Shown piece by piece: positions 26,217 through 33,892 of a DNA stretch of 64,000 nt (the first letter of the stretch is position 1; each line of letters starts with the position of its first letter). The notes beneath the pieces were generated by a model. That model was not told the origin of the DNA, did not search any database, and saw nothing but the letters and a program-made list of their open reading frames with translations. Both the position numbers and the translations under genes were made by a program. Source of the DNA: Chelatococcus sp. YT9 (lineage in GTDB: Bacteria; Pseudomonadota; Alphaproteobacteria; Rhizobiales; Beijerinckiaceae); assembly GCF_018398315.1 (NCBI RefSeq), contig NZ_JAHBRW010000001.1:3790501-3854500 (forward strand), in the 5' to 3' direction.

Positions 26217-27008
26217 ATGAAGATCGATCTTTCCGATAAAACAGCCGTCGTGACCGGATCCTCGGCCGGAATTGGCCTGGCCTCAGCCAAGGGCCTCGCG
26301 GAGGCGGGCGCGCGCGTCGTGATCAACGGCCGGAAGGCCGATGCCGTGGATCAGGCGATCGCGGGCATCAAGGCCACTGTGCCGACGGCCGAAGTCCGCT
26401 CTTTCGTCGGGGATCTCGGGACGCCGGAGGGCTGCGCCGCGCTCGTCAAGGCCGAGCCGTCCTGCGACATTCTCGTGAACAATCTTGGCATTTTCGGTCC
26501 GCAGGATTTCTTCGAGACGCCGGATGCCGAATGGCAGCGCTTTTTCGACGTCAACGTCATGTCGGGGGTGCGCCTGTCGCGCGCTTACCTGCCCGGCATG
26601 GAGAAGCGCGGATGGGGCAGGGTCGTTTTCCTGTCCTCCGAATCCGGCCTCAATATCCCCGCCGATATGATCCACTATGGTTTCACCAAGACCGCTGTCC
26701 TGTCGATCGCGCGCGGGCTTGCCAAGCGCATGGCGGGCACGGGCGTTACCGTTAATTCCGTTCTTCCTGGGCCGACCCTGTCCGAAGGCGTGGCGGACAT
26801 GTTGCGGCCTGAGATCGAGAAGACGGGCAAGTCATTAGAGGAAGCGGCCGCGGACTTCGTCATGGCCAATCGCCCGTCATCCATTATTCAGCGCGCCGCA
26901 ACCACCGAGGAGGTGGCCAATATGGTTGTCTACGCCTGTTCGAGAGAGGCCTCCGCCACCACCGGTGCCGCGCTGCGCGTGGATGGTGGCGTGGTGGACA
27001 GCCTTTGA
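26217..27008 (+). CDS. SDR family oxidoreductase
   Basis: 263 aa classical short-chain dehydrogenase: VVTGSSAGIGLASAKGLAEA (cofactor loop), NNLGIFG, SSESG (catalytic Ser) and YGFTK (Tyr-x3-Lys) are all intact. ATG at 26217 has GGAG 8 nt upstream; an in-frame GTG at 26208 lies in that site. It forms a pair with the aldo/keto reductase 51 nt downstream. Substrate unknown; probably a hydroxy/keto compound. It is divergent from the MFS gene across a 271-bp spacer. Confidence 0.92.
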   Translation: MKIDLSDKTAVVTGSSAGIGLASAKGLAEAGARVVINGRKADAVDQAIAGIKATVPTAEVRSFVGDLGTPEGCAALVKAEPSCDILVNNLGIFGPQDFFETPDAEWQRFFDVNVMSGVRLSRAYLPGMEKRGWGRVVFLSSESGLNIPADMIHYGFTKTAVLSIARGLAKRMAGTGVTVNSVLPGPTLSEGVADMLRPEIEKTGKSLEEAAADFVMANRPSSIIQRAATTEEVANMVVYACSREASATTGAALRVDGGVVDSL

Positions 27009-27059
27009 GTTCGCGGGCCACGACCGACGACGTCCGACATCATCACCGAGGAGAGTTCC

Positions 27060-28013
27060 ATGAACAAGCGGCCGCTGGGCAAGACCGGCATCGACATCGC
27101 CCCTATCGTCTTCGGAGGCAATGTCTTCGGCTGGACGATCGACGAGGCGAGAAGCTTCGCGGTTCTCGACGCCTTCGTGGACCATGGCTTCAACGCCATC
27201 GACACCGCCGATGTCTATTCACGTTGGGCGCCGGGCAACAAGGGTGGTGAATCCGAGACGATCATCGGACGATGGCTCAAGGCGCGACCAGGCATGCGCG
27301 ACAACGTCGTGATCTTTACCAAGGTCGGCTCGGATCTTGGGGAGCCCGGCAAGAAGGGACTGGGCGAGGCATGGATTCTCAAGGCTGTCGATGACTCCCT
27401 GGGGCGGCTTGGCGTCGAGCGCATCGATCTCTATTTCTCCCATTGGCCCGACGCGGAAACGCCCTACGAGGTTACGCTCGGCGCCTATGAAAAGCTCCTG
27501 AAGGCCGGCAAGATCCGGGCTGTCGGCGCCTCCAACCTGAACGCCGACCAGCTCGGCGAAGCGCTGTTCACGGCGAAGACAAAGGGTCTGCCCGCTTATC
27601 AAGTGCTCCAGCCTGAATATAACCTTTATGCAAGACAGTCTTTCGACGGTCCACTACGGGATCTTTGCATCAGTGAGGGGCTCGGCGTCGTCACGTATTA
27701 TAGTCTGGCCTCGGGGTTCCTGACCGGTAAATATCGCTCCAAGGCCGATCTGGGTCAGAGCCAGCGCGGAGGAGGCATCGCAAAATATCTCGATGCCCGC
27801 GGACTGGCGATCCTGGCCGCGCTCGACGCCGTGGCGACGCGCCATGCGGCGAAGCCGGCGGAGATCGCGCTGACATGGTTGATGGCCCGAAAAGGCGTCA
27901 CGGCACCCATCGCCAGCGCGACGACTGTGGCACAAGTCGAGAGCTTCGCAAAAGCTGCCACTATTGATCTGTCGCCGGCTGATATCGCAACTCTCGACGA
28001 AGCGAGCGCTTAG
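27060..28013 (+). CDS. Aldo/keto reductase family oxidoreductase
   Basis: 317 aa (beta/alpha)8 NADPH-dependent reductase. The tetrad is visible: Asp and Tyr in FNAIDTADVYSRWAPG (about residues 50-60), Lys in VIFTKVGSDLG (about 85) and His in LYFSHWPDAETP (about 125). The C-terminal SATTVAQVESFAKAATIDLS is the NADPH-binding tail. GAGGAGAG lies before ATG. Cotranscribed with the SDR upstream, giving two carbonyl reductases in a row. Confidence 0.92.
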   Translation: MNKRPLGKTGIDIAPIVFGGNVFGWTIDEARSFAVLDAFVDHGFNAIDTADVYSRWAPGNKGGESETIIGRWLKARPGMRDNVVIFTKVGSDLGEPGKKGLGEAWILKAVDDSLGRLGVERIDLYFSHWPDAETPYEVTLGAYEKLLKAGKIRAVGASNLNADQLGEALFTAKTKGLPAYQVLQPEYNLYARQSFDGPLRDLCISEGLGVVTYYSLASGFLTGKYRSKADLGQSQRGGGIAKYLDARGLAILAALDAVATRHAAKPAEIALTWLMARKGVTAPIASATTVAQVESFAKAATIDLSPADIATLDEASA

Positions 28014-28357
28014 CCCGCTCTCCCTGCCGGGTGGATTGTCATACTGTCGACAGCCCGCCCGGCTCCAACCGCCTGTTAGAGCGTGTCTCTCGGTGGCGCC
28101 GCACGAGAGGAGCTGTGCCGCGATGGCAAAAAGGCTCCAACTTGAAGCCTCTCCGCATTGGACGGACGCGAGCCTAATAGGCTGCCGCGATTCTCGTGAG
28201 GAATGAAGCCGATTGCAAAGCTACGGTAGAGAAAAACAAAATCGGGCAAGTAAAGACATAAAGGTTATTTCCGGCTGTAGCATCCCATACGCTGGAAGGT
28301 CTTGGTTCTTCGTCGTGGACAGCGGGTCGCAAGCGACCGAGCGCCCCTCGGTCTCCG
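28014..28357. other. Intergenic, no gene seen
   Basis: 344 bp between the convergent aldo/keto reductase and the 134-aa hypothetical gene. Only short non-conserved frames; no tRNA, no clear hairpin with a T run. Confidence 0.5.
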
Positions 28358-28762
28358 CTACCTGAACTCGATTGTTTCCGGCAAGCCCTCAGCCTGCTCG
28401 GCCATCCAGCCGAGCGTTTGGCTCATCGGCCTGAGCGCATGCAGGGGGACCTTGAAGGATTGGTACACCCCTTCCTGCAGCATGAAGCTGAGGACAGCGT
28501 GACTGGCACCGGGGGGAAGCTCAAAGGCCCATTTCTCAGATGGCATGGCGAAACGCACATTTGTGTTCGACATTTCGAGCTGGGCCATCCTCGATAGGAG
28601 ACCTGACAGGATCTGAACGAGCCGTGTCGCCGTCTCCCGATCAACAGCAATATTCAAGTTTTCGCTGCCGAAATTGCATGAGAGAAGCCCGATCTTCCCA
28701 TCGTTCGAGACCTGAGCTCCAATATTTCTACTCAAACGCCGCGCTTGAATTTTCTCTGACAT
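28358..28762 (-). CDS. Hypothetical protein, 134 aa
   Basis: Soluble-looking protein beginning MSEKIQARRLSRNIGAQVSN with a balanced composition, a central amphipathic helix (RETATRLVQILSGLLSRMAQ) and no signal peptide or membrane span. ATG at 28762 has GGAGGGTGAGG upstream, so translation is credible. Phe/Val/Leu alternation suggests a small alpha/beta fold. No family recognised and no functional partner adjacent. Confidence 0.65.
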   Translation of the reverse strand: MSEKIQARRLSRNIGAQVSNDGKIGLLSCNFGSENLNIAVDRETATRLVQILSGLLSRMAQLEMSNTNVRFAMPSEKWAFELPPGASHAVLSFMLQEGVYQSFKVPLHALRPMSQTLGWMAEQAEGLPETIEFR

Positions 28763-29120
28763 CCAGAAACCTCACCCTCCGTTATCTCCCAATCTGACGC
28801 GCGCAAAGGCGAAAGTCGAATCGCGTCTCGCGATGCAAAGGTGTGCGATGCGACTGCGCGGTACCTGCATGCGCCAATGAAAATCCTCCCGCAGACAGGC
28901 AGGTCCGCTCGCTCGCAGGCGCCGGTCCACGGGTTCTTCTGTCTCCAGCGGTCACCGATCCACTCATTCCAACGACCGCGATGTTACGTGCTGTTCTCAG
29001 GTGGAAAAAGGACGGGTGGATAACGTGGGAATTTGCCGGCCAAGCTTTCGGTCCGTCTGCTTGAACCAGTAGGTTGTTAGCTCCATAGTGCAGCGCACCC
29101 CCTTCTTACGAGGTTTTTCC
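28763..29120. other. Intergenic, divergent promoter region
   Basis: 358 bp between the divergent 134-aa gene and the small secreted protein gene. I see no reliable gene or repeat; promoters for both flanking genes must lie here. Confidence 0.45.
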
Positions 29121-29456
29121 ATGCGTAGACTGTGGTTGGGGTTGGTTGCGGGCGCAGCTTTGGTCGCCCCCGCGCTGACGCCGGCGCATGCGTTGCCGGT
29201 GATGCCGGCTCTTGAGCGCGTCCAGGATGTGATGCTCGTGGCGGAAGGTTGCGGGTGGGGGCGTTGGCGCGGCCCTTGGGGCGGCTGCCGCGATACCCCT
29301 TATTACGGACCACTTCCAGGCGGTGGCTGGGCCGGTCCAGTTGGCGGCGTGGTCGTTGGCGGGAATGGCTGCCCACCTGGTTTCTGGCGCGGACCGTGGG
29401 GCCATTGCCGTGACACGCCTTACCATGGCCCGCTGCCGGGCGGCGGCTGGAGATAG
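29121..29456 (+). CDS. Small secreted Gly/Trp-rich protein, GCG_CRPN-like repeats
   Basis: 111 aa. A signal peptide (MRRLWLGLVAGAALVAPALT, cleaved after AHA) is followed by two copies of a Cys/Gly/Trp unit: CGWGRWRGPWGGCRDTPYYG and CPPGFWRGPWGHCRDTPYHG, each followed by PLPGGGW. The pattern matches the GCG_CRPN type of short secreted Rhizobiales proteins. Each unit has a Cys pair, so two disulfides in the periplasm or outside are likely. ATG at 29121 is preferred over an in-frame GTG at 29088 because it gives a proper signal peptide. Function unknown. Confidence 0.75.
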   Translation: MRRLWLGLVAGAALVAPALTPAHALPVMPALERVQDVMLVAEGCGWGRWRGPWGGCRDTPYYGPLPGGGWAGPVGGVVVGGNGCPPGFWRGPWGHCRDTPYHGPLPGGGWR

Positions 29457-29528
29457 GCGCCTTGAGATCGTGATTGGCTTCGCGCGGACGCAGAGTCTCG
29501 CGCTCCTTTTGCCGTTAGGGGTATCCTG

Positions 29529-30029
29529 ATGAAGCGTTTCGTCCCCACCTTAGCAACTGCCATCGCTCTTGGTCTGACCTCCGTGAGCATCGTGCAGGCG
29601 CAGCAGGCAAGCCCTCCTGTCTCCACCACGGTGATTCCGGGCTATTCCGATGCCGATGCGAAAGCCGTTCTGAACGCGAGGCTCGCGGCCTTGAAGGCCG
29701 TCATCGAATTGACACCTGAGCAGGAGAAGCTTTGGCCTCCCGTCGAGAATGCCATTCGCGACATCGCGAAGGCATCGGCCGAACGGCGCAAGGCGCGCAT
29801 CACGTCCGCGCCACCAAGCCATTTCCTCGACGTTCTGAGCGCGATAGCCAACTCCGAAGAGGCGCGGGCGAAGGACATCAAGGCCCTCGTGGCCGCCGCC
29901 AAGCCGCTCGTCGAGTCGCTCAGCGATGCCCAGAAGCGGCGTATTCCTGCTTTCCTAGGCTTGACGGACAGCGACGGTCCCAGCCAGCCGAGCGGGCAAA
30001 TCTGGATATTCGAGGAAGAAGAGGGCTGA
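29529..30029 (+). CDS. Spy/CpxP-like periplasmic LTXXQ-motif protein
   Basis: 166 aa with a signal peptide (MKRFVPTLATAIALGLTSVS, cleavage after VQA). The mature part holds IELTPEQEKLWPPVENAIRD, the LTxxQ motif of the Spy/CpxP family, and a long helix with SLSDAQKRRIPAFLGL as a second, weaker copy. Family members are ATP-independent periplasmic chaperones or stress sensors. AGGGGT precedes ATG. It follows the small secreted protein by 72 nt on the same strand, so the two may be coexpressed in envelope maintenance. Confidence 0.8.
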   Translation: MKRFVPTLATAIALGLTSVSIVQAQQASPPVSTTVIPGYSDADAKAVLNARLAALKAVIELTPEQEKLWPPVENAIRDIAKASAERRKARITSAPPSHFLDVLSAIANSEEARAKDIKALVAAAKPLVESLSDAQKRRIPAFLGLTDSDGPSQPSGQIWIFEEEEG

Positions 30030-30479
30030 GCAGACGAAGCTCCCGCCTTGCAGCATCAGGCCGCGGCCTCGCGAGGGCCGCAGCACGGCGGAGCGTTTTC
30101 ATCATCACATCGCAAGCGCAGGCTTGGCATGCTGTCGATGGTTGCCCTAGCTGCCACGCTCTTGCTGCTCTGCGCGGCGCTGACGCTCAGGATGATCGTG
30201 AAAATGCGGCATCCGTCCTAGCGCGGCGGGGCGGGCTGTCCGTGACGTGCGGCTCTAGTGGTGGCGCGTGCCGGCATTTGATGCGCGAAGTGTCATGTGC
30301 CGAGATGCGGCGGTAGCTGCGGATTTATACAGTTAAGTCAGCAGACAAGCCCGGGAAATCCCGCATACCCCATTGTTTGGCACTAACACCTGATCGTGCA
30401 CGCCAAACAACGTCGCAATGCCACTCGGCGCAATTGCGACTTCTGCAGCCCGGAACTATTCGTAAGTGTTTGTAATTGT
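30030..30479. other. Intergenic, possible 30-residue membrane peptide
   Basis: 450 bp. The only coding hint is ATG 30129 to TAG 30221, which would encode a 30-residue hydrophobic peptide (MLSMVALAATLLLLCAALTL then RMIVKMRHPS) without a clear ribosome site. Otherwise nothing recognised. Confidence 0.3.
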
Positions 30480-30556
30480 TGGCGACCCCGACAGGATTCG
30501 AACCTGTGACCCGCAGCTTAGAAGGCTGCTGCTCTATCCAGCTGAGCTACGGGGCC
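30480..30556 (-). tRNA. tRNA-Arg (anticodon TCT)
   Basis: 77 nt including an encoded CCA. Acceptor GGCCCCG pairs with CGGGGTC (one G-U), the D arm is GCTC..GAGC, the anticodon stem GCAGC/GCTGC encloses CTTCTAA with TCT, and the T arm is ACAGG-TTCGAAT-CCTGT. All canonical. Confidence 0.96.
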
Positions 30557-30576
30557 TTCCGTATCTTTGTACCGTA

Positions 30577-30882
30577 TCAGTGAGTCCAGGGCTGGACGCG
30601 ATTGAACTTGAAGTTATCGGAGTAGGACGACAGCCGCCGCTGGACCGGCTTCGGCTCCTCCACGCGATAGTGGATCGCGTTCTTGTCCGCGTAGGCTACG
30701 GCTTCCTCGCGCGTTGCGAAGAACAGGCGCACTTGCTGCTTCATGTCCGTCGTGCTGGTCCATCCCATCAGGGGCTCGACCTCGCGCGGGCGATCCGCAT
30801 CGAATTCCAGTACCCAGCGCTTGGTCTTGGCAACGCCAGACTGCATGGCATTCCGGGCCGGCTTGTAGATGCGCGCGCTCAT
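30577..30882 (-). CDS. NDUFS4-like ETC complex I subunit
   Basis: 101 aa, beginning MSARIYKPARNAMQSGVAKT, with WVLEFDADRPREVEPLMGWT and a middle FATREEAVAYADKNAIHYRV, ending with the basic tail RRLSSYSDNFKFNR. This is the alphaproteobacterial homologue of mitochondrial NDUFS4 (18-kDa accessory subunit of NADH:ubiquinone oxidoreductase), which stabilises the peripheral arm. It is encoded apart from the nuo operon and, here, between two tRNA genes on the same strand, so it may be read from a tRNA-region promoter. AGGAA lies upstream of ATG. Confidence 0.95.
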   Translation of the reverse strand: MSARIYKPARNAMQSGVAKTKRWVLEFDADRPREVEPLMGWTSTTDMKQQVRLFFATREEAVAYADKNAIHYRVEEPKPVQRRLSSYSDNFKFNRVQPWTH

Positions 30883-30938
30883 TCCTGTATTCCTGACATA
30901 CCGGCGCCCCGCCAGGGGCGTATAGATCGCTTGTGAGG

Positions 30939-31015
30939 TGGTCGGGGCAGCAGGATTTGAACCTGCGACCCTCTGCTCCCAAAGCAGATGCGCTACCGGA
31001 CTGCGCTATGCCCCG
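30939..31015 (-). tRNA. tRNA-Pro (anticodon TGG)
   Basis: 77 nt with encoded CCA. Acceptor CGGGGCA pairs with TGCCCCG, anticodon stem TCTGC/GCAGA encloses TTTGGGA with TGG, T arm GCAGG-TTCAAAT-CCTGC. All arms are complete. Confidence 0.96.
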
Positions 31016-31471
31016 ATCAATCTCACTTGGCTGATTTCCTTAGAAAATCGGCCGGGGAAAGGCAAGCGCGGATTTCAGGTTAGTGGAACATAAGGGGGGA
31101 GAAAGGCGCCGACAGCACCAGGGCTCCCGGGGACCGGCGGAGCTGCATTCATACGCTTCGGCGCCATAAGGTGCCGACGCGGCCGATGACGGTGCCACCT
31201 CAAACTCGGCTGGAGGGGGTGATGGTAGCGCCGAGCCTTGGCGATGCTGCCCTCGATCAACAGGGCACTGACGAAGCTCGGCGGATGATCGGTCGAGCGC
31301 CAGCCTCCGACGCAGACGTAAGCGTAAGTATAGCTGACCCGCGGGTCACGGATCTGTGAATGAATGAATCAAGCATGATAATGGAATGACGTAATGGTGA
31401 TTTGAGGAGAGGCTCGGCATCGCAATTGATAGGGCGTGCAACAGACTTTGGACGACGGAGAGGGATTTTCG
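31016..31471. other. Intergenic, no gene seen
   Basis: 456 bp between tRNA-Pro (minus) and the permease gene (plus). Short frames lack coding character. An AT-richer stretch near 31360-31440 probably holds the permease promoter. Confidence 0.45.
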
Positions 31472-32857
31472 ATGCCGCCCAAGAGCCGCTCTGAGCCTCA
31501 AGAGAGCTTGTCTGTATTCGACGCCGTTACAATTTTGGTCGGAATTGTCGTTGGTATCGGAATATTCCGTACGCCCTCTCTGGTGGCCGGAAATGTCGAT
31601 ACTGAGTTTGCGTTCCTCGCTGTCTGGCTCGCTGGCGGGATTGTCACGCTGATCGGTGCGCTGTGCTATGCCGAACTCGCGGCAGCCCATCCGCATGCGG
31701 GCGGCGAGTATCACTTCCTCTCGCGCGCCTATGGCCGGCCCGTTGCCATGCTGTTCGGATGGGCGCGCGGCTCGGTGATTCAGACCGGCGCAATTGCAGC
31801 GGTAGCCTTCGTGTTCGGTGACTATGCTGCGCAGGTGCTGCCGCTTGGCCCCCACGGCGTTGCCATCTACGCGGCTGTTGCAGTCGTTGCGGTCACGGGA
31901 TTGAACGTGGTTGGTACATTGCAAAGCAAGCGGCTGCAGATTGCGGTCACCTTCCTTGAGCTCGGCTGTATCGCGGCTATCATTCTGGCTGCCTTGCTGT
32001 GGAGTGGCGACGCTCCTCCTGTGACGCAAGCGACCGCACCTTCGGCTGGTGCCTTGGGGCTGGCCATGATCTTTGTTCTGCTCACCTATGGGGGTTGGAA
32101 CGAGGCGGCCTATCTCTCAGGGGAGTTGCGTGATGCCCCGCGTAATGTTCCGCGTGTGCTGCTGATCGGGACGGCGGTCCTGGTGAGCATCTATCTGCTC
32201 GCCAATGCAGCGCTTCTGAGCATCCTCGGGCTCGAGGGTCTGCGCCAATCGAATGCGGTGGCGGCCGACATGATGCGGGCAGTTGCCGGTGAAAGCGGAG
32301 CCTTGATCGTCAGCATTGCGATCATTGCGGCGGCGCTTTCGACCCTGAATGCCACCATCTTTACCGGCGCGCGCGTCTATTTCGCGATGGCGCGCGACAT
32401 GACGTTGCTGCCGCAGGTTGGGGAATGGGATCCGCGCGGCCGGACGCCCGCCAATGGGCTTATTCTGCAGGGTGCCGTTGCCCTCGCGCTCGTCGCTCTC
32501 GGCTCCGCAAGCCGCGACGGCTTCCAGACCATGGTCGATTACACCGCGCCGGTTTTCTGGGGCTTTCTGCTGCTGGTGGGCGCGGCGTTGATGGTCCTGC
32601 GCTGGCGTGAGCCTGATCGCCGGCTGCCGTTTCGCGTTCCATTCTACCCGGTCACCCCCCTCCTGTTCTGTGCGGGCTGCCTCTACATGCTACATGCGAG
32701 CGTGGCCTACACCGGGCTTGGCGCGTTGATCGGGGTCGCGGCCGTTGCCGCTGGCGCGCCTTTGCTCCTGTTCCGCCGCCCGCGGGATGAGGACGGGCCC
32801 GCGAGCGTCCTTCCGTCCCATACATCCAGCAGGGCGATATCACCTGTTATCGACTGA
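31472..32857 (+). CDS. APC-family amino acid permease
   Basis: 461 aa, about 12 hydrophobic helices. TM1 holds the unwound substrate motif GIVVGIGIFRTPSLVAG, and LAGGIVTLIGALCYAELAAA with AHPHAGGEYHFLSRAYGRPV is the second conserved block of the amino acid-polyamine-organocation superfamily. The intracellular GARVYFAMARDM loop is also family-typical. ATG at 31472 has GGAGAGGG eight bases upstream; an in-frame GTG at 31436 is weaker. Transports an amino acid across the inner membrane; substrate not assignable. Confidence 0.92.
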   Translation: MPPKSRSEPQESLSVFDAVTILVGIVVGIGIFRTPSLVAGNVDTEFAFLAVWLAGGIVTLIGALCYAELAAAHPHAGGEYHFLSRAYGRPVAMLFGWARGSVIQTGAIAAVAFVFGDYAAQVLPLGPHGVAIYAAVAVVAVTGLNVVGTLQSKRLQIAVTFLELGCIAAIILAALLWSGDAPPVTQATAPSAGALGLAMIFVLLTYGGWNEAAYLSGELRDAPRNVPRVLLIGTAVLVSIYLLANAALLSILGLEGLRQSNAVAADMMRAVAGESGALIVSIAIIAAALSTLNATIFTGARVYFAMARDMTLLPQVGEWDPRGRTPANGLILQGAVALALVALGSASRDGFQTMVDYTAPVFWGFLLLVGAALMVLRWREPDRRLPFRVPFYPVTPLLFCAGCLYMLHASVAYTGLGALIGVAAVAAGAPLLLFRRPRDEDGPASVLPSHTSSRAISPVID

Positions 32858-32893
32858 CGACCAGACCACTCTCCCATCGAAGGAAAATGTCCC

Positions 32894-33730
32894 ATGAAGC
32901 CGATCCGTTTTTTGGCGACTGCATGTGCAGCATCCATCCTATCGCTCGGTGTGGCCATGGCCCAGCCCGCCCAACCGGCGCAGCCCGGCACTCCGACTTA
33001 TCAGCCCGAGTCCGGACAGGCGGGCAAGGACGTCGTCTGGGTTCCCACCCATCAGTCCCTTGTGGACCGCATGCTTGAGATGGCCGAGGTGACGCCGAAC
33101 GACTATCTCATCGATCTTGGGTCCGGGGACGGGCGAACAGTGATCACGGCGGCCAAGCGAGGTCTCCGCGCCCATGGCATCGAGTACAATCCCGATCTCG
33201 TCGCGCTTTCACAACGTGCTGCTGAAAGTGAGGGTGTAAAGGATAAAGCGACCTTCGCTCAGGGCGATATTTTTGAGACGGACTTCTCCGACGCGACCGT
33301 GTTGACGCTTTTTCTGCTGCCAGAGCTCAATCTGCGCCTGCGTCCGACCATCCTCGAAATGAAGCCTGGAACACGTGTGGTGTCCAACACCTTCATGATG
33401 GATGACTGGGAGCCGGACCAGAGCATCGAATCCGGGGCCGATTGCAAATCTTTCTGCAGGGCGCATAAGTGGATCGTACCAGCCAAGGTCGACGGCACCT
33501 GGAAACTCGACAACGGCGAGCTGAAGCTGACCCAGAAGTTTCAGATGTTGTCGGGTGAGTTGATCCAGAATGGAAAGAGCTCGCCTCTGACCGACGCGAG
33601 GATGAACGGTGCCGAGATCACCTTCACCGCCGATGGCCGGGTCTATAAAGGGCGCGTCACCGAGGGGCGAATGGAGAGCGCCGGCGATGCGAACGGCCCG
33701 AAATGGAGCGCCACGCGCAGCAGTACCTGA
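32894..33730 (+). CDS. Exported class I SAM-dependent methyltransferase-like protein
   Basis: 278 aa. A convincing signal peptide (MKPIRFLATACAASILSLGV, cleavage after AMA) and a Pro/Gln linker precede a class I methyltransferase core: YLIDLGSGDGRTVITAAKRG is motif I, AHGIEYNPDLVALSQRAA motif II and FAQGDIFETDF motif III. A beta-rich C-terminal region (LDNGELKLTQKFQMLSGELI) follows. Export of a SAM-binding fold is paradoxical since SAM is cytosolic; the domain may have another role or the signal may be a membrane anchor. AAGGAAAA precedes ATG, 36 nt after the permease stop. Confidence 0.85.
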   Translation: MKPIRFLATACAASILSLGVAMAQPAQPAQPGTPTYQPESGQAGKDVVWVPTHQSLVDRMLEMAEVTPNDYLIDLGSGDGRTVITAAKRGLRAHGIEYNPDLVALSQRAAESEGVKDKATFAQGDIFETDFSDATVLTLFLLPELNLRLRPTILEMKPGTRVVSNTFMMDDWEPDQSIESGADCKSFCRAHKWIVPAKVDGTWKLDNGELKLTQKFQMLSGELIQNGKSSPLTDARMNGAEITFTADGRVYKGRVTEGRMESAGDANGPKWSATRSST

Positions 33731-33892
33731 TAGCTGCGGGCGTCAGCCTCCGGTGCGGAGTGGAGCGCAGCAACGACGGCGAGGTCAATGCGCTCCACCG
33801 ATGTGTTCCCGCCGTGTCTCTCCACGTGTGAGCCGCGGCAAGTCCGCCGCTCGGCACGCCAGCGATGGAAGAATCGCCGACGCTAGCGGCCG

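Noticed and set aside
30466-30936. 156-codon frame over tRNA-Arg and ndufs4
   Set aside because: Begins inside the tRNA gene (IRTCDPQLRRLLLYPAELRG is the usual false translation of a tRNA) and runs antisense to ndufs4.
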